Of a DNA stretch of 64,000 nt, positions 1-9,033 are shown piece by piece (within the stretch, counting starts at the first letter, position 1; each line of letters begins with the position of its first letter). The DNA comes from an uncultured Bryobacterales bacterium (GTDB taxonomy: Bacteria > Acidobacteriota > Terriglobia > Bryobacterales > UBA6623). The DNA is taken from NCBI GenBank assembly GCA_951813065.1, contig CATOTH010000008.1, positions 248,001 through 312,000 of the forward strand, written 5' to 3'. The position numbers and the translations under genes were made by a program. The notes beneath the pieces were generated by a model that was given only the letters and a program-made list of their open reading frames with translations, did not search any database and was not told the origin of the DNA.

Positions 1-1052
1 CTCAGCAACTCCACCGCGCTACCGGAGTTGGATGGGCCGGAGGGCAGCACTCCTGCCGAGGGGAGGCCGCCGAGGCCGTCTCCAACGGCTTGGCGGCCGC
101 CGCCTCCCCGGATCAAAGTCTGCAGGGCATCCTCAACCGCTTGACCGGGGCCGGCCGTCAGTTCCAAGGTGCCCAGCTGGCCGGGACCGGGACGGCTGGG
201 CATGCGGGCCTTGGGATCCTCCAATTGCAGCGCAGGCCGTTTGCGCGAAGGGGCCTTCGGCATGGGCAGAAGCCGCGGATCGCGGGACTGGGCCAGCTCG
301 GTGCCTTCCTGGAATTCGCCCGGGTCCGGGCTCTGCGAGACCGGGGCCTCGGCCACCTGCGGTTCTTCTTCCGCCTCAAGGGCAGCGGGTTTCTCGGGCT
401 CCTCGGATTCCGGCGCCTCTACCGGCTGTGACACCTCCGCAACCTCTTCCGGCTCAACCGGAACATCGGGCAACTGTGAGGGCCCCGGCGCCGGCTCCAC
501 GGCCGGCTGGGACAGACCTCTGAAGCCGCCCTCGCCTTCGCCTGAGACATCGGAATCCCCTCGCAGCGGGGGCAAGTCGTCCAAGATCGGAGTGGAGAGG
601 GTGATCTGGATGGAATCCCAGTCTGGCGGCTTGACGGTTTCCAATTGCCTCGTGGCAGGGATGAGCAAGTATGTCATTGCCATTGCATGCAATACGGTTG
701 TCGCGGCCCAAGGATGGATCTTCCGAGAGGCCCACTTGGTTTCAATATCCAGCGGCGTTGAAGAGTCCGCCGGCCAGATGCCGGATCCTGGGGCTCGCCT
801 CAATCGGGCTGTCGCGTCGAAAGTATGAACTAGTAGCTCGGGAGGAGGGGTATTTGACGGGGCAATGCGGGTTGCCTCCGGGTTCTGGCGAAACTGCCAT
901 TCCAGCCTGTGCTGGAAGTCCGCCACTCTCAACCAGATCGGCCGCTCGGACGGAGCCAGCTCGACGGAGCGAACCGCTGACACGCGCCGCCGCAGACTCC
1001 TGCCGTAGTCCTCAAGCAGGAGGAGGATCTCAGAATTGCCTCGGTTGTCCAA
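1..1052 (-). CDS. TonB-like envelope protein, 3' end cut by window edge
   Basis: I read this frame by hand: it is open from a TTG at 1052 to the window edge (about 350 codons). The TTG directly follows the TAA of the upstream oxidoreductase (TAA-TTG), which suggests translational coupling; no clear Shine-Dalgarno is visible. The first ~115 residues look cytoplasmic, followed by one probable membrane segment (WAATTVLHAMAMTYLLIP). A long Pro/Glu/Ala-rich stretch follows (VEPEEVAEVSQPVEAPESEE and on), then a basic Gly/Pro-rich part. One N-terminal anchor plus a Pro/Glu-rich periplasmic linker is the architecture of TonB-type energy transducers. The C-terminal TonB domain would lie outside the window, so the family call is inference. 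Confidence 0.6.
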   Translation of the reverse strand, partial: MDNRGNSEILLLLEDYGRSLRRRVSAVRSVELAPSERPIWLRVADFQHRLEWQFRQNPEATRIAPSNTPPPELLVHTFDATARLRRAPGSGIWPADSSTPLDIETKWASRKIHPWAATTVLHAMAMTYLLIPATRQLETVKPPDWDSIQITLSTPILDDLPPLRGDSDVSGEGEGGFRGLSQPAVEPAPGPSQLPDVPVEPEEVAEVSQPVEAPESEEPEKPAALEAEEEPQVAEAPVSQSPDPGEFQEGTELAQSRDPRLLPMPKAPSRKRPALQLEDPKARMPSRPGPGQLGTLELTAGPGQAVEDALQTLIRGGGGRQAVGDGLGGLPSAGVLPSGPSNSGSAVELL

Positions 1053-2018
1053 TTACTTGCTGGCCGCCACGGTTCTCGCAACCAGGCGTGAGTGCTCCTC
1101 GATGGCCTCCCTTATTCTAATTGCCAGTTCGAGTGCCCGAAGGCCGTCTGGCCCACTTACGCGAGGGATTGACCGGTTCTGAACGCAATCCAGGAAAGCG
1201 TTCAATTGGCGCCGCAGGGGCTCTCCGTCGTCTGGCTGCAACTTCACAAAGCGGAGCCGGTTGCTTTCGTCCAGACCGATGCAGACGCCTTTCCTCTCGA
1301 TATAGTCGATCGAGACGTACTGTCGCGGCTGGAAAAAGCGCAGCTTGCGAATCTTCTCGGTGGAAACCCGGCTCGCCGTGAGATTGGCGACACAGCCGTT
1401 CTTGAATTGGATCCTCGCGTTGGCGATGTCCGTTCGGGACGAAACCACAGACAGGCCGCTGGCGTAAACCTGGTCAACCTCTGATTCCACGAGCGTCCGC
1501 ACGATATCCAAGTCATGGATCATCAGGTCGAGCACGACATCGACATCGAGACTGCGAGGGCTGAACTGGCTTAGCCGATGAATCTCGAAGAAGAGTGGCA
1601 AATGTGCAGCGGTGTACGCTTCCTCGACGATTGGATTGAATCGCTCCAGATGGCCAACCTGAAGGATCCGCTCGGTACGCTGCGCGACGTTGACCAGCTT
1701 CCTGCCTGATTCGACACTTGCAGCGATTGGCTTCTCGACCAGCAGGTCGATCCCACCTTCGAGTAGCGGTACTCCCACGCTGGCGTGGTGTTCCGTTGGC
1801 ACAGCCAAGCTAGCCGCAACAACGCGCCCGGCCAAGGCTTCTGAGTCGGTGAACGCCTCGCAGCCGAACTCGGATGCGACTTGCCTCGCCCGGTTTCCGT
1901 CCTGATCCACGACCGCCACAAGTCGGGCGTTTTCGAGCGATCGGTAGACGCGCGCGTGCTGACGCCCAAACGCGCCGGCGCCGACGACGGCTACGGGAAT
2001 GGGATGAACTGCATTCAC
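1053..2018 (-). CDS. Gfo/Idh/MocA family oxidoreductase (GnnA-like)
   Basis: 321 residues. The N-terminal Rossmann fold carries GAGAFG (13-18), and the family's EKP motif is at 95-97. Residues 122-129 read GHLERFNP, a signature common in the subgroup that includes GnnA, the UDP-GlcNAc 3-dehydrogenase that helps make diamino-sugar lipid A. The C-terminal half is the substrate-binding alpha/beta domain. Family membership is clear; the GnnA-like substrate is inferred from the motif alone, and no lipid A genes are in the window. The gene is fourth in a leftward block and its stop codon abuts the TTG of the TonB-like gene. Confidence 0.85.
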   Translation of the reverse strand: MNAVHPIPVAVVGAGAFGRQHARVYRSLENARLVAVVDQDGNRARQVASEFGCEAFTDSEALAGRVVAASLAVPTEHHASVGVPLLEGGIDLLVEKPIAASVESGRKLVNVAQRTERILQVGHLERFNPIVEEAYTAAHLPLFFEIHRLSQFSPRSLDVDVVLDLMIHDLDIVRTLVESEVDQVYASGLSVVSSRTDIANARIQFKNGCVANLTASRVSTEKIRKLRFFQPRQYVSIDYIERKGVCIGLDESNRLRFVKLQPDDGEPLRRQLNAFLDCVQNRSIPRVSGPDGLRALELAIRIREAIEEHSRLVARTVAASK

Positions 2019-2055
2019 GGTAGGAGCGAGAGCTAGTGGGCCGGCGCAACCGCCT

Positions 2056-3486
2056 CTAGCGGAGGTCGTAGACCACCATTTCCGTCTGGTTGCGGACGAG
2101 CAGCATTCCGTCTGCCATTGCTGGCACGTTCCAGGTTTTCCCGGGAATCGCCTCGAACCGCGCCAACTCCCTGTACTCGTTCGGAGTCGCCCTCACCAGT
2201 GCCAGATCACCTTCCTCGCTGACGATGATCAAGTGCCCGGAGGCGTAAATCAGCTGGCCATAGCGGTAGCGCCCCTGCTTCCAAAGCCGCTCTCCCGTAC
2301 GAACGTCAATCGCGGCTAGGATGCCTTCGTCGAGGCCGTAGACGACTCCATCAACCAGCACGGACGGATTGAACTTGTTCTTCATGTTGCGGTTGAACCA
2401 GACTTCCTTGACAGTGAGCCCGGTGTCGCCGGAAGACACTTCCAGGAGCGTGGCGCCGTGTCCGTAGCCTGATGAAAGGAACACATGGTTCTCATCCACG
2501 ATTAGCGGTTGCGCGCAATTTGCGTCGTAGCTCGTCTTCCAGTCACGGCTCCACAACAGCGATCCGTCCTTGAGGGAAGCTCCCAACACGCGAGTGCCAC
2601 TCACAATCACAAGCTGCCTCTGTCCGGCAAGCGTCGCTACTTGCGGCGAGACGTAGCCCGCCTTGTCATCCAGCGCCGACCAGCGGATTTCTCCTGTGAG
2701 CTTGTCATAAGCGATCACCGACCTGCCCCGTCCGCCGGGGAGCGCGATCAGCATGTCGTCGACGATTAACGGCGCGGCGGCCATGCCCCACGTTAGGTTT
2801 GATGCGCGAGCATCCTTCAAGATGTTCCTGTTCCAAAGGAGCGTGCCGTCACGCGCCCTCAAGCAGACCAGGTCGCCATTCGCGCCAAGAGCATACAGGT
2901 TTCCGTCATCCCAATTGGGGGTCGCGCGTGGACCGTCCCCACCCATGGATTCGCTGAACCGCGATTTCCACGAGTACTCCCAGACCTGTTTCCCGTCCAT
3001 CAGTCCGTAGGCGGCGACCACCTCTCGATCCCGGCGCTGCTCGATAGTGAAGACTAGGGAGTCTGCCACGACCATCGACGCGTACCCGCCGCCTACCTCC
3101 TGCCTCCAAAGCTCAGGCGGACCGTCGGGTGGCCAGTCTGTGTTGATCGGGGTTTGGTCGTAAACCCCGGCCCTTCCGGGGCCGCGATAGTCGATCCAAT
3201 AGTTCTCCCGGCCTGGATCTTCCACGGTGGCGGCTGGCCTTGCCATGGTGCCCGCAGCGGTTTCCAAGTCGTGCCGCGTCGGGTGGGCGTCAGCTGCGAC
3301 TCGCATGCGGTCTTCCTCGATGCGGCGCATGCGGTCTTCTGAATCCACGTGCTCGACGACCAACCGTCTTCCCGATCCGGCCAGGCCGACCGATGCGCCA
3401 GTCCACTGGATGTATCCGTAAAAGGCGACGGCGGTTCCGGCTACGAGGGCCAGGACCACTCCGGCGATCTGCACTGCGAATCTCAT
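2056..3486 (-). CDS. PQQ-binding-like beta-propeller protein
   Basis: 476 residues. An N-terminal membrane anchor or signal (about residues 7-28) is followed by a propeller with repeated PQQ-type blades, seen as repeats of the kind GxLxWxxxL (GTLLWNRN, GEIRWSAL, GSLLWSRDW, GERLWKQG). The fold is shared by BamB and by PQQ-dependent alcohol dehydrogenases. The catalytic residues of the dehydrogenases are not evident and the length is nearer to structural, BamB-like proteins. Probably periplasmic and membrane-tethered; partner unknown. It lies 37 bp upstream of the oxidoreductase and 44 bp downstream of nadE, consistent with an operon. Confidence 0.85.
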   Translation of the reverse strand: MRFAVQIAGVVLALVAGTAVAFYGYIQWTGASVGLAGSGRRLVVEHVDSEDRMRRIEEDRMRVAADAHPTRHDLETAAGTMARPAATVEDPGRENYWIDYRGPGRAGVYDQTPINTDWPPDGPPELWRQEVGGGYASMVVADSLVFTIEQRRDREVVAAYGLMDGKQVWEYSWKSRFSESMGGDGPRATPNWDDGNLYALGANGDLVCLRARDGTLLWNRNILKDARASNLTWGMAAAPLIVDDMLIALPGGRGRSVIAYDKLTGEIRWSALDDKAGYVSPQVATLAGQRQLVIVSGTRVLGASLKDGSLLWSRDWKTSYDANCAQPLIVDENHVFLSSGYGHGATLLEVSSGDTGLTVKEVWFNRNMKNKFNPSVLVDGVVYGLDEGILAAIDVRTGERLWKQGRYRYGQLIYASGHLIIVSEEGDLALVRATPNEYRELARFEAIPGKTWNVPAMADGMLLVRNQTEMVVYDLR

Positions 3487-3530
3487 TCGATGCCTGCCTT
3501 GGCGCGCCGCGACCGACGGCCTTAATTAGC

Positions 3531-5189
3531 CTAGCGGACGAACTGGTGTGCGATCGGGATGCGGCGCCCAAGGCCAAAAGCCTTCGACGTCACACGCAGG
3601 CCCGGGGCTGCCTGCTGGCGCTTGTATTCGTTCCGGTCGACTAGTCTCGCGATGTCTTGGACCAGCTTGACGGGTTGGCCGAGTTGGTCGGCGATCGCGG
3701 AAACCGACAGATTTTCTTCGATATAGAGCCGAAGGATTGGGTCCATTACCTCGTATGGAGGCAGGGAATCGGAATCCTTTTGGTCGGGTCTGAGTTCGGC
3801 CGAGGGCGGCTTGGTCAGCACGGAAGTCGGGATCGCATCAGGATTCCGGCGATTCGCGACGGCCGCCAGCTTGTACGCAAGGATCTTCGGCACGTCGCTG
3901 ATCACCGCCAGCCCGCCGCACATGTCACCGTAGAGCGTGCAGTAACCCACGGCCAGTTCGCTCTTGTTTCCGGTTGTCAGCACTAGCCCGTCGAACTTGT
4001 TCGAGAGGGCCATCAAGATGCCACCGCGGAGTCGGGCTTGCAGGTTTTCTTCCGCCACGTTGGGCTCTGTACCCCTGAAGAGGGGATCCAACTGGTTGAG
4101 GAACGCTCCGAATACCGGCCCGATGCCGATCGTTTCCAGTCGGACGCCCAGGGCTTCGGCCGTGTGGCGGGCGTCAGTCAAGCTGCCTTCTGACGAATAC
4201 GGCCCGGGCATGGCGACCCCCATCACGTTTGCTGCGCCGAGGGCTTCGGTCGCCAGGGCGACTGTCAACGAAGAATCAATCCCGCCGCTGAGGCCGATGA
4301 TTGCGGTGCTGAATCCGCACTTGGTGACGTAGTCGCGCGTGCCCATCACCAACGCGTCGTAGACTGCCTCGACCTCGCGGTCCTCGTCAGAACTTGACCA
4401 GTCGCAGCCGCGTATATCTCCGTCGGACCCCATCGACCAGAACACGAGGTCCTCGCGGAACGAGTCGGCGCGGGCGCGGAGATTCCCACCGGCGTCGAGC
4501 GCGAAACTCGAGCCGTCAAAGACCAGTTGGTCGTTCCCTCCTGCCTGATTGACCAGGACTGTGGAAACCCCGTGGCGCGTCGCGGTCGCTCTGAACATGT
4601 CGAGCCGGAATCCGCGTTTGCCCATGTGGTACGGAGAGGCCGACATGTTGACCAATAGGTCGATCCCCTGGGCCGCCAGTTCCTCCACCGGATCCCGGGC
4701 ATAGCGCGACCGTTCCCAGAATTGTTTGTCGTTCCAGACATCCTCGCAAATGGTGAAGCCGATTCTCGTCCCGGCCAAGTTCCAAACGCGGGGACGCCCA
4801 CCTGACACGAAGTAGCGCGCCTCCTCGAAGACATCGTAGGTGGGGAGAAGGATCTTGCGCTGTCGAAGAACGATTTCGCCGTGTTGGATACAGCCCACAC
4901 AATTTGCCGCCTTGCCCTCTTCGCCAGCGGTGCCGCAGTAGCCCACCGCCAGCGCGGTATCCAGACTCTTGGACTGGTATGCGATCCTCTGCAGTTGGGC
5001 TTCGTTGGCTTCCAGGTAGCCGGCGGTCTGGATCAGATCGAGCGGGGGGTAGCCGCTAATCGCCAACTCTGGGAAGATCGTGAGATCTGCGCCCGCCCGG
5101 CCAGCGGTTTCGGCGCACTCGAGAATACGATCGGTGTTTGCGACGAGGTCCCCGACTGTCGGGTTGGTCTGAGCCAGCGCGAGTTTCAT
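3531..5189 (-). CDS. nadE: Glutamine-dependent NAD+ synthetase
   Basis: 552 residues, usual for the two-domain bacterial enzyme. It converts nicotinic acid adenine dinucleotide to NAD+ with ATP and glutamine. The N-terminal nitrilase-like glutaminase domain (about 1-255) has the Glu-Lys-Cys triad: E41 in FPELAISGYPP, K112 in RKILLPTYD, C148 in FTICEDVW. The C-terminal synthetase domain carries the pyrophosphate loop SGGIDSS (301-307), then TTGNKSE and a GDMCGGL stretch. All key residues are present. It is the only NAD biosynthesis gene in this block; an NAD kinase gene is at 36.5 kb. Confidence 0.97.
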   Translation of the reverse strand: MKLALAQTNPTVGDLVANTDRILECAETAGRAGADLTIFPELAISGYPPLDLIQTAGYLEANEAQLQRIAYQSKSLDTALAVGYCGTAGEEGKAANCVGCIQHGEIVLRQRKILLPTYDVFEEARYFVSGGRPRVWNLAGTRIGFTICEDVWNDKQFWERSRYARDPVEELAAQGIDLLVNMSASPYHMGKRGFRLDMFRATATRHGVSTVLVNQAGGNDQLVFDGSSFALDAGGNLRARADSFREDLVFWSMGSDGDIRGCDWSSSDEDREVEAVYDALVMGTRDYVTKCGFSTAIIGLSGGIDSSLTVALATEALGAANVMGVAMPGPYSSEGSLTDARHTAEALGVRLETIGIGPVFGAFLNQLDPLFRGTEPNVAEENLQARLRGGILMALSNKFDGLVLTTGNKSELAVGYCTLYGDMCGGLAVISDVPKILAYKLAAVANRRNPDAIPTSVLTKPPSAELRPDQKDSDSLPPYEVMDPILRLYIEENLSVSAIADQLGQPVKLVQDIARLVDRNEYKRQQAAPGLRVTSKAFGLGRRIPIAHQFVR

Positions 5190-5280
5190 CGATCCGTGTT
5201 CCCAGTCTACGTTGGGGTTTGCGGAACTTGGGATGGTGGCCGCCTAACGCCCGTGGGCGCAACGGGCTCCTTCGGCGCCC

Positions 5281-6246
5281 TCATTCTCCCGACTGGCTTG
5301 CGATCTGGTTCTCGGCCGCCTTCACCGAGAATCGGCCGGTCTCGCGGACTTGGACCTCCACGGGGTCGCCGGAGGACTGACTCAGGCTGAGGTTGTATTC
5401 AAGGGTCGCGGTTTGGCTCGCTACAAGGAGTCCGTCCGAGTCGAGGAGCGTCTCGACAGAGCCCTGTACGCTCACTCCTGACTGCCCCTCAGGGACCATT
5501 GTCTGCAAGCCATTCGCGGTGGCCAGCAGGTCTGACTCGGCAATCGCTTCGAATTCGCCCGCCAGAGCGACAGGGTCGGTGTGGTAACGACGGGTCAATT
5601 TGAGAGTTTCTGCTGCGTCGGTTCGGCGTTCCAGGATGTCGACCGCATAGAGAGGCAGGGATCCTCCGAATGGCAGGACATGCATGGCTGCCGACGCGAC
5701 GGCCACGCCAGTTTCGAGGCTCCTCCCTGGCAAGGCGCCGTAGATGCGCCTGTACGCATTCTCCTCGGCTCGCTGAATGGACGTGTAGTCCAGCAGGCCC
5801 GTCAACGTCTTTGCCAAAGACTCCGGCAACGTCGCTCGCGTCGCCGCTGGCAGTTGGTCGTATCCGGTGATTCCGACAAGGTTGCCCTCGTCGTCGAGGC
5901 GGTAGTCCAACTCAAGGTTCGACATCGCAGAGAACACCGGACTTGAGACGTTGGACCCGTTCCTCAGCAGCGTGACCGAGAGAATAGTTGTCCGATTAGA
6001 GAACCCCTCCTCCAACCGCTCAACGCGGACGCGGCTGAGCCGCGTCCGACTGTCTGTGACAGTGTCCCGATTGGTGGCGACAACCTGACGCTCGGTTGTC
6101 TCGCTGACGTCGAACACGGCTCCATCCGATGGAGCGTACAGAAGTTCCACGGTCTCCGCCGACAGCGTGCCGGCGAGCCAACTGGCCAAGACCAGGCAGG
6201 TCCCGGGATGAAGAAGCCTAGGTGTCATCCTCCGTGGGCGAGGCAT
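5281..6246 (-). CDS. Secreted protein of unknown function
   Basis: 321 residues, preceded by a signal peptide (basic start MPRPRRMTPR, hydrophobic core, cleavage near TLSA-ET around residue 30). An in-frame ATG at codon 7 is an alternative start. The mature part is rich in beta-strand-like and Thr/Ser/Glu-rich sequence with paired phrases such as LEYNLSLSQ and a repeated pattern of strands, without a motif I recognise. It resembles exported proteins that report mixed lipid- or polymer-binding folds, but I assign no function. It lies 38 bp downstream of the TPR gene and about 90 bp upstream of nadE, in the same orientation. Confidence 0.7.
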   Translation of the reverse strand: MPRPRRMTPRLLHPGTCLVLASWLAGTLSAETVELLYAPSDGAVFDVSETTERQVVATNRDTVTDSRTRLSRVRVERLEEGFSNRTTILSVTLLRNGSNVSSPVFSAMSNLELDYRLDDEGNLVGITGYDQLPAATRATLPESLAKTLTGLLDYTSIQRAEENAYRRIYGALPGRSLETGVAVASAAMHVLPFGGSLPLYAVDILERRTDAAETLKLTRRYHTDPVALAGEFEAIAESDLLATANGLQTMVPEGQSGVSVQGSVETLLDSDGLLVASQTATLEYNLSLSQSSGDPVEVQVRETGRFSVKAAENQIASQSGE

Positions 6247-6283
6247 TCCGCACGACGATGGCCTGGTCGGAAAGCGGGGAGGC

Positions 6284-7501
6284 TTAGAATGTGTGGCCGT
6301 CGTTGAGCGTGAGCCGGAATGGCTCCTTCCTCAAGCCCGCCGCGACGCCGTCGATTGTGAGCATCGAACCCGTGCGGACTCCTGTGCGTCTGCGGTTTTC
6401 TAGCGTCAGGACCACTTCGACGGCTCCGCCCGGCTCACCTGCAAGGTTGATCGTCGCCGGCCGTTCCGGCGGGCTCGCCGACACGACATACAAGCTCATC
6501 TTCGGAGTTAGCGCTCCGTTCAGCTTCTGCCAGGTTGCGTCGCCGGTTGCTCCCGTCAGCGCCGTCTTGAGGTCCTTGTAGACCCAAAGCAACGGCGTTT
6601 CCTTGCGTGACTTCTGTTCCGCCTCGAACGCTCGCTCGGCGTCGGATTTCAGCTCGATGCGCTTCGTGGCCAGGGCGGAAGCCTTGGCCATTTCCTCGAA
6701 CATGGGCCAGTACAGTTCGAAACTCTCCTCGCCGTACTTCTTGATCAGGTTGTCGAGGTAATCTTTCACCTGTGCACGGCCCTCCGCGGGCATAGCGTTT
6801 GGGCCGTCGTAGATTGCCGCGCGGGCAAAGGACGCGAAGGCGAGGTCGTACTTCGAAGCGTCGCCCTGTCCCAGAATGACCTGCCCCAGCCAATAGGAAA
6901 CCTGACCGCGCGACGGGTCGATTTCGAGGACCTTCGTGAACGACTTTTCGGCACCGCTGTTATCTTTCTGCTGCATCTGGCACCACCCGATCGTCAGGTG
7001 TGCCGAGACTTCCGTTAGCGTGCGGGCTTCGTCCCACTGTTCTTGGGTGACCGTGTCAGGCTTGGTGGCAAATTGTGTGGGGATGCCGGAAATCACTTCG
7101 CTCGCGATCTTGCGGGCCTCGGCGATGAATTGGTCGTCGCTCTTGCCCAAGTACGGGCTGTACAGAGTGATTACATATCTCGCGTTGAAATCACTTGGCA
7201 CCTTCCCAAGCAGCTCTTTAGCGGCATCGACTGATTCCGCCATCTTGCCGATCTTCTGGTAGCTGTCGAGATAGAACTTGGTCCGCTCCAGATGGTAGTC
7301 GGTCTCGGGATACTTTTGGGACCATTCGTCCAGAAGAGCCAGCTTATTGGTGGCGTCAGCTTCCCCGAACACCTTGACGATGAGGTCGTACTCTGCCGCG
7401 TCCTTGTACTTCTTCTCCTCCTGGTTCGGAACCGCGACGGCAGCTACCAGTAGAAGCAGGCATGCGGATAGCGCGAAGCGCGTAGCTTTTCTGAGAAACA
7501 T
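6284..7501 (-). CDS. Exported TPR-repeat protein
   Basis: 405 residues from the ATG at 7501, which has a GGAG nine bases upstream; a longer frame reaches 7558 but its extra 19 residues lack a ribosome site. The start choice exposes a clean signal peptide (MFLRKATRFALSACLLLLVA). The mature part has helical, TPR-like repeats: WSQKYPETDY, AKELLGKVPSDFNARY, then GWCQMQQKDNSGAEKSFTKV followed by a repeat starting at EIDPSRGQVSYWLGQV. The last ~90 residues look like a beta domain. It likely acts as a periplasmic scaffold; the partner is not evident. It is the first gene of the leftward block. Confidence 0.8.
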   Translation of the reverse strand: MFLRKATRFALSACLLLLVAAVAVPNQEEKKYKDAAEYDLIVKVFGEADATNKLALLDEWSQKYPETDYHLERTKFYLDSYQKIGKMAESVDAAKELLGKVPSDFNARYVITLYSPYLGKSDDQFIAEARKIASEVISGIPTQFATKPDTVTQEQWDEARTLTEVSAHLTIGWCQMQQKDNSGAEKSFTKVLEIDPSRGQVSYWLGQVILGQGDASKYDLAFASFARAAIYDGPNAMPAEGRAQVKDYLDNLIKKYGEESFELYWPMFEEMAKASALATKRIELKSDAERAFEAEQKSRKETPLLWVYKDLKTALTGATGDATWQKLNGALTPKMSLYVVSASPPERPATINLAGEPGGAVEVVLTLENRRRTGVRTGSMLTIDGVAAGLRKEPFRLTLNDGHTF

Positions 7502-7559
7502 GTTGAACTCCAGGATCGTACAGAGACGACGATAGAGGGAATCATGGCACAACCCCACG

Positions 7560-8700
7560 AACCGCGCAACGACCGCAGCTGATGGAAACGCCGGAGCTAT
7601 ACCGATCTAAGCCGAAATTATACAGTACCCCCGATCCCGATGCAACCCACTCGGACGGCCGTTGATCGGGACTTGGATCGCGAAATTGCCCTGCCATTGC
7701 GCTAAGGACCAGGAGGGACTCTCGAGGCGCCCGCCTCTTCATGACCGGTATCACTCCCGAGCCCGTGGAACGCCGTGGGCGATTCGGGCTCCCTCACAGA
7801 CCCTCTTCCCGGTTCCGCATGTGTCATTCCGACGATGGACTGGACGTCCAAGGTCCGATATCGGAGTGGATCGGGGACGTGCTGCCCACGGCAACCTGCT
7901 TGGTACACCCCGCAGTCAATGCAAAATGATTCCGTTGGGGGGCTGTGGATTCTGAATCCAGCTAGGTGCACCACAGTCACCAGGTCTGCGTCGACTGGCC
8001 GTACCCGTCCTGCCGGGGGTCGGCCCGCCGAGATTGACACTCGGCGACGAGAAACGCGTTGCTCGATTCTCCCTCTGCCTCTTGGTTCCTTTGGGAGCTG
8101 CCCCACCCAAGTGATGTTGGTTTCCACTAGCTCGAAGGCACCCGGAACCCCGCTCATCCACACAACTTATTCGTTGGCTAAGAACGTCACAATTCTGCTG
8201 TTGACTCGTCGCCTCGGCACTGGGCGGAAGATTGCAGCAACGTTGATTGGGTGGGATGTTGATGTTTCTCCGGTGCGCTTGCGAGAGCTGTTCTTTCTGG
8301 GCACACGTCCTTCCCAAGGCAAGGTCTTCTATCTCGGAATTGTAAGGCTTGCGACTGCCAATTCCTTCCGGGTGCCCGTGGCCGTCCGTCGATTCCGATG
8401 CAAGTTTGGGACCAACGACCGAGGTTTCGCGCTTGGATGTAAGGGCTCTCGTGTCGTGGATATCGCGACATGTCAAGCGTTGGGTCATACAGATAATGTG
8501 CTGTGAAAATTCAGACCTTTCCGTTACAAGAAGACTTCCCGAGTTGATTGACATGTGAGCGGCCTCTCTGGTAGAACACAAGGGTGACATTGATCGGGGC
8601 GAATTGCTCGCACGATTGGACTTGTCACACGTCTAGCTAGTCCAAGGAACCGAATGGTCCAGGTTGACAGGTTTTGCGGGCGAGCACTAGTTGAAAGGTA
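7560..8700. other. 1.1-kb intergenic region without a convincing gene
   Basis: Open frames on both strands are long only because of base composition and overlap each other; none has a signal peptide, domain or good ribosome site. I see no tRNA, rRNA or repeat array. A promoter-like sequence lies near its right end and probably serves the small gene at 8711. Confidence 0.5.
8548..8577 (+). promoter_or_regulatory. Possible sigma-70-type promoter
   Basis: TTGACA (8548-8553) and TAGAAC (8572-8577) are separated by 18 bases. The -35 is perfect and the -10 is poor. It lies about 135 bp upstream of the small gene at 8711. Seen in sequence only. Confidence 0.25.
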
Positions 8701-8710
8701 ACCCGTAAAC

Positions 8711-8956
8711 ATGGATATCAATGCTGTCCTCGACGAACTCCATATGGAGCTCAAGCAGTCCAAGGACGCGCTTGCTGGTCTTGAGAATTTTGTCGCTTCG
8801 AAGCCGAGCCTAAGGAAGATCACGGACGGAATCCAGCAAGAACGTGTTCTCATCGAAAACGCGATCCTGGCCCTTGACGCCTTGGCTCGATCAAAAGGCA
8901 AGCGACGGGGTCGCCGCCCCGCTTGGATCGAGGAAGTCAGAAGCTCTAGAAACTAG
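8711..8956 (+). CDS. Small hypothetical helical protein
   Basis: 81 residues. The ATG is preceded by GAAAGG about 10 bases upstream. The sequence is mostly amphipathic helix (LDELHMELKQSKDALAGLE, then QQERVLIENAILALDALARS) and ends in a basic tail (KGKRRGRRP). It fits a small DNA- or RNA-associated helical protein, but I recognise no family. Codon use looks normal for the region and no other gene covers this segment. Confidence 0.6.
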   Translation: MDINAVLDELHMELKQSKDALAGLENFVASKPSLRKITDGIQQERVLIENAILALDALARSKGKRRGRRPAWIEEVRSSRN

Positions 8957-9033
8957 TTGACCGCTCTCCAAGGCGTTTCCAAGTCGCCCCATTCCGGGAT
9001 GGAGGGGTTGCGTAGCCCGCCTTGGGTGCCTCG

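Noticed and set aside
7945-7961. tRNA-anticodon-like stem-loop with CTG (or CAG on the other strand)
   Set aside because: No T arm, D arm or acceptor stem can be folded around it.
7916-8590. 224-codon minus-strand frame
   Set aside because: No ribosome site or domain, and it overlaps equally weak frames on the other strand.
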